A stretch of 16,161 nt of DNA, from positions 1-16,161 of the forward strand of contig CALMAV010000363.1 of NCBI GenBank assembly GCA_937859895.1. Direction: 5' to 3'. Numbering within the stretch: the first letter of the stretch is position 1; every line of letters starts with the position of its first letter. The DNA comes from an uncultured Bryobacterales bacterium. Lineage in GTDB: Bacteria > Acidobacteriota > Terriglobia > Bryobacterales > Bryobacteraceae. A program made the position numbers and the translations under genes. The notes beneath the pieces were generated by a model. It saw nothing but the letters and a program-made list of their open reading frames with translations, had not been told where the DNA came from and ran no database searches. Shown piece by piece: positions 6,388-13,638 of the stretch.

Positions 6388-7590
6388 ATGTTCTGCCTTT
6401 CGCGAAGTCTACTCTGTGCGGCTCTTGTTGCGCACATTCTTGGGGCAGCTGCCATACCCCTGCAAGACCCGTTGAAAAATCCTGGATTCGTTCACTTCTT
6501 CAACAACGAATATGACGAGGCGATCGACTACTTCGAAAAGCAGGTTACTGCCGACCCGAAAGATCCGGAACAGTACAATCATCTGGCGCAGGCAATCCTC
6601 TACCGCGAGCTGTTCCGGAACGGTTCGCTGGAATCGCAACTGGTCAGCGGTAACAACGCTTTTCTGCGGCGCGACAAGATGAAAATCAGACCGCAAGACA
6701 AGCAGCGGTTCTTAAGCTGCCTGGAAAAGGCGCTGGCCTTGAGCGAAGCTCAGCTCCAACTTAATGGGCGAGATGCCCGTGCGCTATACCAGGAAGCCGT
6801 CGCGCATGGGTTGCGGGCTAACTATTACTTCCTGGTTGAGAAAGCATGGACTGACTCTCTGCGTGCGGCTTCGGCTTCACGGAAGGCTGACGAGCAGGTG
6901 CTTGAGCTTGATCCCACCTTTGTAGACGCTCACTTGATCGTCGGAGTCTACAGCTATGTGGTGGGAAGCCTGCCGTTCTATATGCGTGCACTGGGTGCTG
7001 TGGGCGGCTTCCATGGCGACCGCGAAGATGGCATCAGACAGCTTCAATCGGTGGCGTTCCAAGGAGTGCTGAATAAGTACGATGCGCAAGTCTTGCTCGC
7101 AGTCCTATACCGCCGCGAGCACAGGGCAAAACAGGCCATTTCGCTACTGAAGAGCCTCGCCCAGCAGTTTCCGCGCAACGCTCTGTTCCGCTTTGAGCAG
7201 GTGCAGATGTATAGCGATTTGGGCGAGGAAAAATCTGCGCTGGAGATATTGGCGACTATCGATGGGCTGAGACGCTCGGGAGCTCCGGGTTACGCACAAA
7301 TCCCTGCCTACAAGATATGCTTCGTAGCCGGCAATCTTTACTTCTGGTACAACGACCTGCCGCGCGCGCTGGACAATCTAAAACAGGTCACCCGAGACGC
7401 CGACAATCTGGACCTGAATACTGCCCTGATCGGATGGCTCCGCTTGGGGCAGATCTACGACTTGCAGGGCAGGCATGCGGACGCAATCGGAGCCTATCGT
7501 GAAAGCATGAAGGTGGCTCCAGGCTCAGAAGTGGCCAGTGAAGCAAAGGGATATATCTCCAGTCCCTACCGCCGCAGGGCAAACTCCTAA
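6388..7590 (+). CDS. Exported TPR-like repeat protein (400 aa)
   Basis: The frame is open further upstream inside queG, but the ATG at 6388 is chosen because it opens a typical signal peptide (basic start, then LLCAALVAHILGAAA, cleavage probably near residue 22-25) and sits 4 nt after the queG stop. There is no good ribosome site, so translation may be coupled to queG. The mature protein is helical with TPR-like units: FFNNEYDEAIDYFEKQVTAD (37-56) and further segments with the alternating large/small pattern (AVLYRREHRAKQAISLLKSL; RLGQIYDLQGRHADAIGAYRE) near the end. Such proteins are scaffolds for protein-protein contacts in the periplasm or outer membrane. It has no catalytic motif, and no functional tie to QueG is evident. 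Confidence 0.8.
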   Translation: MFCLSRSLLCAALVAHILGAAAIPLQDPLKNPGFVHFFNNEYDEAIDYFEKQVTADPKDPEQYNHLAQAILYRELFRNGSLESQLVSGNNAFLRRDKMKIRPQDKQRFLSCLEKALALSEAQLQLNGRDARALYQEAVAHGLRANYYFLVEKAWTDSLRAASASRKADEQVLELDPTFVDAHLIVGVYSYVVGSLPFYMRALGAVGGFHGDREDGIRQLQSVAFQGVLNKYDAQVLLAVLYRREHRAKQAISLLKSLAQQFPRNALFRFEQVQMYSDLGEEKSALEILATIDGLRRSGAPGYAQIPAYKICFVAGNLYFWYNDLPRALDNLKQVTRDADNLDLNTALIGWLRLGQIYDLQGRHADAIGAYRESMKVAPGSEVASEAKGYISSPYRRRANS

Positions 7591-7714
7591 ACGCCTACCG
7601 GTGCGCCAATTCCCCGCCTCGCCTCGATAATGGGAGAGAACATTTCCCGGACCGGCAACTTATCTTCCAGATCGGTTTGCACGATAGTGCCTTGGACGAT
7701 CGCGAGAGTTAACC

Positions 7715-8086
7715 ATGTCCCTCAACGTACTCATTGTCGACGACTCTTCGGCTATCCGAAAGATCCTTCAGCGCGTTCTCCGTCAAGTAGAAGCACCCAT
7801 CAGCGAAATCTTCGAGGCTGCCGATGGCGTGGAAGCGCTGGCAGTCCTGGAGAGCCAGAAGGTCTCCTTTGTGCTCTCGGACATAAACATGCCCAACATG
7901 GATGGGCTGCAGCTTTTATCGGAAATCAAAAACCGGGTTGAGTTTAGGAGTCTGCCGGTGGTTATGATCACCACCGAAGGTGCGCAGAACAAAGTGCTGG
8001 AAGCCGTAAATCTGGGGGCGGCCGGCTATGTTCGGAAGCCGTTTACGCCGGAGCAGATCAAAGAAAAGCTTGTCGGCATTGTTTAG
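7715..8086 (+). CDS. Single-domain CheY-like response regulator
   Basis: A 123-aa receiver domain with no output domain. Phospho-acceptor Asp56 (LSDINMP), acidic pair Asp9-Asp10 (IVDDS), Thr86/Thr87 (MITTEG) and Lys108 (VRKPF) are all present, so it should be phosphorylated and switch normally. The M-P-N-M-D-G loop and the T-T-E-G motif are close to CheY of chemotaxis-like systems. The ATG at 7715 has a weak GAGAG site upstream. A CheX/CheC-like phosphatase gene follows 48 nt after the stop. No histidine kinase is found in the window, so the phosphodonor is elsewhere. Confidence 0.92.
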   Translation: MSLNVLIVDDSSAIRKILQRVLRQVEAPISEIFEAADGVEALAVLESQKVSFVLSDINMPNMDGLQLLSEIKNRVEFRSLPVVMITTEGAQNKVLEAVNLGAAGYVRKPFTPEQIKEKLVGIV

Positions 8087-8123
8087 AACACAACCTTCGT
8101 CTGGGACATGATTTTGTTTGGGA

Positions 8124-8128
8124 AAGGA
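8124..8128 (+). promoter_or_regulatory. Ribosome binding site deciding the CheX-like start
   Basis: AAGGA six nt before GTG 8135. An upstream in-frame ATG at 8108 has only a GGGA one nt away, so the GTG is the better start. Confidence 0.6.
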
Positions 8129-8134
8129 TTTATT

Positions 8135-8689
8135 GTGGAAGAACTATTAGAGAAGAACGGCTATGTCCTGCGCGTGGTGGAAGCGACTACTATCGATACT
8201 TTCGCGACGATGCTGGGTATGGAAGTGAAGCCAACGGCGATGACGGTGGAAACCAAGAACACAACCAGCAACGCCGGGCTAATGGCGGTTCTGGGTATGG
8301 CGGGAGCCGTGAGTGGAAGCGGCAGCCTGTGTATGAGTGAGAAGCTTGCGTGCCGTGCTGCCTCCCGTTTTCTGATGAGCGACTACTCAGAGGTGAACGA
8401 CGAGGTTCTTGACGCCATTTCCGAACTCTGCAATATGATTGTCGGCGGCCTGAAGACGACGCTGGAAGAACAGTACGGACCCATGGGTCTAAGCATGCCG
8501 ACCGTGGTGTATGGCAAAGACTACCTTACCCGAAGTTCCAATTTAGGAAGGCGGATAAACGTCTGCTTTCAATGCACTGACGATAACTTCTCTGATGAGT
8601 TTTACGTGGGCGTTTGCCTGATCACAGAGAACTCAAATCGGTCTTACTTGAGTGAACTAGCCGCGTTCCACGCTCGCCTGGCGTCGTGA
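8135..8689 (+). CDS. CheX/CheC-like phosphatase domain protein
   Basis: About 184 aa from GTG 8135 (an in-frame ATG at 8108 would add nine residues). The hallmark of the CheC/CheX/FliY phosphatase fold is visible: an acidic residue and Asn on one helix, E-L-C-N within DAISELCNMIVGGLK, where Glu and Asn (residues 97 and 100 from the GTG) would insert into a receiver active site and dephosphorylate its aspartate. Flanking features also fit CheX: an N-terminal helix-strand unit (TFATMLGMEV), a Gly-rich strand (MAVLGMAGAVSGSGSLCMS) and only one ExxN helix, where CheC has two. The preceding gene is a lone CheY-like receiver, the natural substrate. The two are probably one operon and form a minimal phosphorylation/dephosphorylation module. 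Confidence 0.82.
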   Translation: MEELLEKNGYVLRVVEATTIDTFATMLGMEVKPTAMTVETKNTTSNAGLMAVLGMAGAVSGSGSLCMSEKLACRAASRFLMSDYSEVNDEVLDAISELCNMIVGGLKTTLEEQYGPMGLSMPTVVYGKDYLTRSSNLGRRINVCFQCTDDNFSDEFYVGVCLITENSNRSYLSELAAFHARLAS

Positions 8690-8801
8690 ACTAAGCAGCA
8701 GATGTCGCGCGTGTAAGTCAGGTTCAAGGTGATAATACCGTGCGCGAGCGTCGACTGAGTCAACAGGAGAAAGCTGCCCCAAAGCATCGGTAATCAGAGC
8801 T

Positions 8802-11192
8802 TTAGGCTGTAAGAGATTGCCTCTTATCTTCTCCAAAGCGGAACACCATCATTGTCATGTCGTCGTGCTGAGGAGCGCCGGCTACAAAGCTGTCAGCTGC
8901 CTCCAAAATCCTACGCAGTATCTCTTTGCTGGATTCACCGCCCGATTTCTGAAGCATCTCAATCATTTGATCCTCGCCCCACTCATCATCCGCGCTATTC
9001 ATTGCCTCGCTGATGCCGTCAGTAAACAGAAGGAGCAAGTCGCCTTGTGCTATTTGCAGGGAGCCTGACTCATAACTGGAACTGGGAAACAGACCCACTG
9101 GGGGCCCACCCGCTTCCAAGCGAATTGTTCCCCATTCGCTTTCTGACTTGCGAATGATTACTGGTGGATTGTGGCCGGCGTTGATATAGGTAAGGCGCCC
9201 GCTTCCTGCTTCGTACTGCGCATAAAAGAACGTCGCATACCGGTTGGATTGTGAAGTGGCGTAGATCACAGTGTTTAAATTGGCAATTAAGCGCGAGATA
9301 TTGACCCCTCCGGAAACTGCCTGGCCGCGCAGCGCTGCTTGCAAGCTTGCCATTAGCAGCGCCGCTGGTATGCCCTTGCCCGAAACATCGCCTATGGCTA
9401 TGCCCAGCGTCTCTTCCGGCAGCAGGAAGTAATCGTAATAGTCGCCACCAACTTCCCTGGCCGGTCGGCACATAGCCGCATATTCAACACCCGGCATATC
9501 GGGTTGGGCCTGGGGAAAGAGTCGCTGCTGGACATCTCGTGCGATCGCCAGCTCGCGTGTGATCATCTCGCGCTGCGCTGTTTCAGTTACTACCGTCTCG
9601 GTAAGCCGACTGTTCTCAATCGCCAGCGCTGTCTGGTTCGCCACCAAATGTAGGAGCTCGATATCAGTCGGCGAGTACGGCTCTTCCGACGTCTTAGCGC
9701 CCAGGCTCATGAACGCCAGCAGTTGATCACGGCGGCAAACGGGCACCAGCAATTCGCTTCCTAAGTCATGTAGTCGTTCCGCGTCCGTCTTGCTGCACTC
9801 CTGTTCCCGCCATTGATCGTTATATACTTTGATCGCGCTGCGTGTCTTATGCAGGGCACTAACCAGCCTTGTCTCCCCATCGAAAGCCGGCAGAATTTGG
9901 CCGTCATAGCCTAGTGCCATTGCCGGCTCGAATCGATGTGCCTCACAAACAAAGATTGCTACCTGCACAACATGCATCGCTTCTGCGACCTTGTTAGCAA
10001 CGGTGTGAAACAAAGGCTGGAGTTCCACAATGGAGCTCACACTCCCGGCCAGTGCCGTTAAAACTTGCTCGGTCCGATATGCTTCGCGAAAAAATCGCCG
10101 ATCAATCCATCCTGCCAATCTCCGCCCCACGAGCCCAACAGAGAGGATGGTCCCGATTCCCAGACCCGTTATCAGGATGCGTGTCCCCATGGCCGCCCTC
10201 CCGGTCAACCATGCAATAGACAAAATAACGGCCAGGGATACCGCTAGTTGCAGCAGAACCAAGCCACGCCTTGCTAATGCATACTGCAGGCTTTGCCTGA
10301 CGATGACCCGAAGGTCGAGGGCGCGCTGCACAACTGTGACGTAGGCCAGCGTTACCGGAAAGAGGGCCAAGGCGCAATAGATTGGAAAGATCACAAGAGG
10401 ATGGATCTCAGCAGTTTTTAGCCTCATCCCTCGGTAGAGAACGGTTTCGACAAAAATTGGAACGAGCAGGCTGACGGAAAACCCATACAGAAGAACCCGC
10501 AGGCGACGCTTTCCATCCGGATCGATCTCTCCGTGCAGCTTTCCGAACAGGACAAACAGGAATAAAGGGATGCAGAACCAGTACAGAAACAGACTGCCCC
10601 AGGACGCCCAGAGGAGCGAGCCGGGATGCAAGGAGCCAAACTCCGTCCATTCGTTGTTGAAAAATCGCACGGCTACATTGATCGTGTAAATGCACAGGAG
10701 CGGAACGAGAACCAACCATTTCCAAGTGCTATGCCGAACGTCGAACCTTGCCCGTTCCGGAAAGTAAATGGCAAACACTACCAACCAGATTGGCCAGCTG
10801 CGAAGGACTGCCCCTCGATACAGGAGAGCAAGGTGCTTAATCGGCATGCTCCACTGCATCACCCGGTCACGCACATCGCTGCCGTCTGTATTCACGCTAA
10901 ACGAGATAAGGACAGCGAGCATCAGCCATGCACGGCGATCTTCAATGCGGATAAAGCTGACGTAAAATCCGAGACCCAGTGCAACGAGAGGTGCAATCCC
11001 ATGCAAGACGAGAATTAACAGCCAGTCAGTGCTGAGCAAAGCCGTGAGTGGATTTGGCTCCCTGAGTAGATCGGAGGTGTCTTGTGCCCACACCGTCACC
11101 TGAAACGAGACTGCCACGACAAATGCGATCGCGAGAACGAAGTACCGAACCGAAGCAGCTTTCGAAGAACCCTCCATGGAAACGCTTAACAT
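8802..11192 (-). CDS. Membrane GAF-SpoIIE (PP2C-type) serine/threonine phosphatase
   Basis: A 796-aa sensor-phosphatase. The N-terminus (residues 16-36) resembles a signal peptide ending near AQ. Then come about eight hydrophobic helices (roughly 57-80, 88-101, 133-145, 157-175, 195-217, 232-250, 262-285, 309-355), a GAF-like domain (about 375-530), a connecting helix with the ELAIARDVQQRLFPQ motif typical of RsbU-like proteins, and a SpoIIE/PP2C domain (about 565-790). Metal-binding acidic residues are present: Asp584 (GGDYYD), Asp602 (GDVSGKG), Asp725 (FTDG) and Asp777-Asp778 (HDD). It should dephosphorylate a phospho-Ser/Thr protein, commonly an anti-sigma antagonist, on a signal sensed by the membrane or GAF part. 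It begins 29 nt after wecB, same strand, so it is probably in that operon. An ATG five codons in is an alternative start. Confidence 0.9.
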   Translation of the reverse strand: MLSVSMEGSSKAASVRYFVLAIAFVVAVSFQVTVWAQDTSDLLREPNPLTALLSTDWLLILVLHGIAPLVALGLGFYVSFIRIEDRRAWLMLAVLISFSVNTDGSDVRDRVMQWSMPIKHLALLYRGAVLRSWPIWLVVFAIYFPERARFDVRHSTWKWLVLVPLLCIYTINVAVRFFNNEWTEFGSLHPGSLLWASWGSLFLYWFCIPLFLFVLFGKLHGEIDPDGKRRLRVLLYGFSVSLLVPIFVETVLYRGMRLKTAEIHPLVIFPIYCALALFPVTLAYVTVVQRALDLRVIVRQSLQYALARRGLVLLQLAVSLAVILSIAWLTGRAAMGTRILITGLGIGTILSVGLVGRRLAGWIDRRFFREAYRTEQVLTALAGSVSSIVELQPLFHTVANKVAEAMHVVQVAIFVCEAHRFEPAMALGYDGQILPAFDGETRLVSALHKTRSAIKVYNDQWREQECSKTDAERLHDLGSELLVPVCRRDQLLAFMSLGAKTSEEPYSPTDIELLHLVANQTALAIENSRLTETVVTETAQREMITRELAIARDVQQRLFPQAQPDMPGVEYAAMCRPAREVGGDYYDYFLLPEETLGIAIGDVSGKGIPAALLMASLQAALRGQAVSGGVNISRLIANLNTVIYATSQSNRYATFFYAQYEAGSGRLTYINAGHNPPVIIRKSESEWGTIRLEAGGPPVGLFPSSSYESGSLQIAQGDLLLLFTDGISEAMNSADDEWGEDQMIEMLQKSGGESSKEILRRILEAADSFVAGAPQHDDMTMMVFRFGEDKRQSLTA

Positions 11193-11221
11193 CCTACAGC
11201 ACGCAACTGTGGTGTTGCTGG

Positions 11222-12331
11222 CTATAACTGCTCAGCCAGTATCTCGACAATGCGCCGGGCACTGGAGCCATCGCCGAAAGGAGACTGCGCCTTTGCCATG
11301 CTTTTGTAAGCACTTCCGTCGGACAGCAGTCGTTCCGTATTTGCAACGATTGCCTCCTGGCTCGTACCTACCAGCAGGGCCGTTCCCGAACTGACCGCCT
11401 CCGGGCGCTCGGTGGTGGTTCGCATAATTAGGGTCGGTTTACCCAGCACCGCCGCCTCTTCCTGTATGCCGCCGGAGTCAGTGAGAATCAGGTAGCAGCT
11501 GTTCATCAGGTGCACGAACTGCTCATAACGGACCGGCTCAATCAGCCGAATTCGCGGGTGTTCGCCCAGAAGTCTCGACACCGGATCGCGAACGTTGGGA
11601 TTCAGGTGCACCGGATAGATAAATTCGACATCATCGTTCCGGTCGGCAATCGTGCGGATTGCCCCGCATATCTCCTCGAATGGAGAACCGAAACTCTCGC
11701 GTCGATGTGCTGTCACCAAAATAAGGCGGCGATCCTCCGAGGCAAACGTCTTTCTCTCAATTTCCGGCTCACGAGCGAGTGTTAAACGCAGGGCGTCAAC
11801 CACCGTGTTGCCTACGCAGAAAACTGTCTGTGGGTCTACCTGTTCGGCAAGCAGCGCCTGCCGCGCTCCCTCTGTCGGCGCGAAATGAAACCTCGCCAGC
11901 ACGGAGATTATTCGCCGATTCATCTCCTCTGGAAACGGGTTGTACAGATCCCGGGTTCTTAGTCCAGCCTCAACATGTCCTACCGGAACTCGCTGATAAA
12001 AGGCTGCGTTGGCCGCCATTAATGCAGTGGTTGTATCGCCCTGCACGAGTACCGCATGGGGCTTGGCACTCCGTATGGCTCCGCCGACATCAGTCAAAGC
12101 TCGTGCCGCGAAACTCGAGAGATCTTGGTTCGCCTGCATCAAATGAAGATCAATGTCCGGTTTAATGGCAAACCACTCCAGCACCGGATGGAGCATCTCC
12201 CGGTGCTGCCCTGTGACACAGACGATAGGCGTCAGGCTGGAAGTTGGCCCTTGAAGTTCCAGGATCACCGGAGCCAGCTTGATGGCCTCTGGCCTGGTCC
12301 CTAGAACTACCATCACGGCCCGTTTTCCCAT
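11222..12331 (-). CDS. wecB: UDP-N-acetylglucosamine 2-epimerase (non-hydrolysing)
   Basis: Interconverts UDP-GlcNAc and UDP-ManNAc for surface polysaccharide synthesis. The 369-aa length is normal for the family. Motifs: GTRPEAIK (11-18, with the substrate-contacting Lys18), VQGDTTT (97-102, Asp99), GHVEAGLRT (118-126, Glu121), FPEEMNRR (133-140), TAHRRES (207-213, His209), VHLNP (241-245) and TDSGGIQEEA (284-293). All catalytic positions known for the family are present. The ATG at 12331 has only a weak purine-rich site but lies 8 nt after the ATP-grasp stop, suggesting translational coupling. No wecC-like UDP-ManNAc dehydrogenase is in the window, so the fate of the ManNAc is not shown. 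Confidence 0.95.
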   Translation of the reverse strand: MGKRAVMVVLGTRPEAIKLAPVILELQGPTSSLTPIVCVTGQHREMLHPVLEWFAIKPDIDLHLMQANQDLSSFAARALTDVGGAIRSAKPHAVLVQGDTTTALMAANAAFYQRVPVGHVEAGLRTRDLYNPFPEEMNRRIISVLARFHFAPTEGARQALLAEQVDPQTVFCVGNTVVDALRLTLAREPEIERKTFASEDRRLILVTAHRRESFGSPFEEICGAIRTIADRNDDVEFIYPVHLNPNVRDPVSRLLGEHPRIRLIEPVRYEQFVHLMNSCYLILTDSGGIQEEAAVLGKPTLIMRTTTERPEAVSSGTALLVGTSQEAIVANTERLLSDGSAYKSMAKAQSPFGDGSSARRIVEILAEQL

Positions 12332-12339
12332 CGGTCTTT

Positions 12340-13638
12340 CTACCGTAACGTCTTAACAGCTGCCGGACCGGCGAGTTTTGGACGACGCTTTGGGAAAAAG
12401 CGACGCAAGTATGGGCCGAGAAGGATTTTACTCACCTCCACGACGGTCTTGGCAGTCACTCGCCAGTCTCGCCAATCGAAGTCAAAGAAGTGAACAGGCG
12501 GTCGGTAAGAGTAGAAGAAGCCACGCCAGGTCAGCAAACCGGCCCGGATATAGCTTAGAAACGTATGGGCATCGCGCCGCACCGCAATATGGCGGAAGCC
12601 GAAATTTGTGGGCCGGACGGGCGCTACCGTTTGCCCGATCAGGTCCAGGTAGTGCAGCCATCCGATGTCAACGCCCGTATATGGGGCCGCGTCCGAAGTC
12701 ACACTGTACCGCGGATTGGCTTCGATTAGTTTTACCCGTCCGTCGCGGGTGTCGCGCTTCAGCTCCAACTCGCATATGCCTGCGTAACCGATAGATCGCA
12801 GGAAGTGATCTGAGACGCGGTCTGCTTCCGGATCGTCCACCGGTTCCACTAAACTGGCGGAGCCGAAATAGATTGGGTCCGTTCGGATCTGACGAACGAT
12901 GCAGCTTCCCAGTCGCCTTCCATCCCGACCGTAGCAGGAAAGGTAGCAGAGCTTTGCCGAATCTGGGCCCTCAATGATCTCCTGCACTACCAGCCTCGGC
13001 GTCACCGCCGCGACGCTCTCGTACTCGGCCAGTAACGCCTGCGGAGACTGAGCCAGAGCCAGCTTCTGCCCCAGCAGTGCGTGTCCGGCGGGCAGAGTTT
13101 CCCACTGCCTAAAATGAAGCGGCTTGATCAGGCATGGGAACTGTGCCGTGCTCGCGAAGCTGCTCAACTCTTCCCTTGATGTGATGAATTGCGTTCGCGC
13201 CGTCGCCAACCCGTTTGCTTCTGCAATGGCGTACTGCTTCTCCTTGGTTGCCAGAAGAGCCTGCGTCGCTGAAGCAGTCTGCAGAAACTGGTAGTGGCGC
13301 TCCAGCTCCGTCGCGTGCGCTGCGATGGCGGAAACGTATTGATCCGCGCTGGCAATCAGGACCGGGCGGCTTTGAAGCTCGCGTGCCAGACCCACCATAA
13401 AAGCAACCCAGGCCTGCGGCTCGTAATCGGGATTCGGGCACAAATAAGTTCTGCCATATGACGAGTGAAAGCCGGTTTGCTCTGGAGTGCAATCGAACGC
13501 AACGGTTCTCACCCCTCGCCGCAGCAGGTTCCGCATCAGCCCCACACCGGTCTGATACGCGCCGGCAATCACCACAGGTGGCCAGCCTTCCTGCGCTCGT
13601 TGCGGATTAGGCCGCCTGCTCTCGGTCACGACACTCAT
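12340..13638 (-). CDS. ATP-grasp family enzyme (carboxylate-amine ligase-like)
   Basis: A 432-aa protein with a pre-ATP-grasp domain (VVIAGAYQTGVGLMRNLLRRG, about 22-42) followed by ATP-grasp: Lys134 in KEKQY, LIKPL with Lys172, the hinge VVQEII (217-222), ELELKRD (291-296) and LIEANPR (304-310), whose Glu306 and Asn308 would bind Mg-ATP. Such enzymes couple a carboxylate to an amine via an acyl phosphate. The polysaccharide context suggests amino-acid or similar decoration of a glycan or precursor, but the substrate is unknown. The C-terminal part (about 365-415) is rich in aromatics and basic residues. The ATG at 13638 is supported by AAAGGA at 13649-13644. wecB follows after 8 nt. Confidence 0.8.
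   Translation of the reverse strand: MSVVTESRRPNPQRAQEGWPPVVIAGAYQTGVGLMRNLLRRGVRTVAFDCTPEQTGFHSSYGRTYLCPNPDYEPQAWVAFMVGLARELQSRPVLIASADQYVSAIAAHATELERHYQFLQTASATQALLATKEKQYAIAEANGLATARTQFITSREELSSFASTAQFPCLIKPLHFRQWETLPAGHALLGQKLALAQSPQALLAEYESVAAVTPRLVVQEIIEGPDSAKLCYLSCYGRDGRRLGSCIVRQIRTDPIYFGSASLVEPVDDPEADRVSDHFLRSIGYAGICELELKRDTRDGRVKLIEANPRYSVTSDAAPYTGVDIGWLHYLDLIGQTVAPVRPTNFGFRHIAVRRDAHTFLSYIRAGLLTWRGFFYSYRPPVHFFDFDWRDWRVTAKTVVEVSKILLGPYLRRFFPKRRPKLAGPAAVKTLR

Noticed and set aside
11779..12165. 128-codon plus-strand ORF opposite wecB, and similar ones at 10626-11018 and 12378-12794
   Set aside because: They are shadows of well-supported minus-strand genes, with no motifs or ribosome sites.
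13465..13638. Upstream extension of the propeller gene frame
   Set aside because: It is antisense to the ATP-grasp N-terminus, and its translation shows no similarity to the protein family; the ATG at 13639 is the sensible limit.
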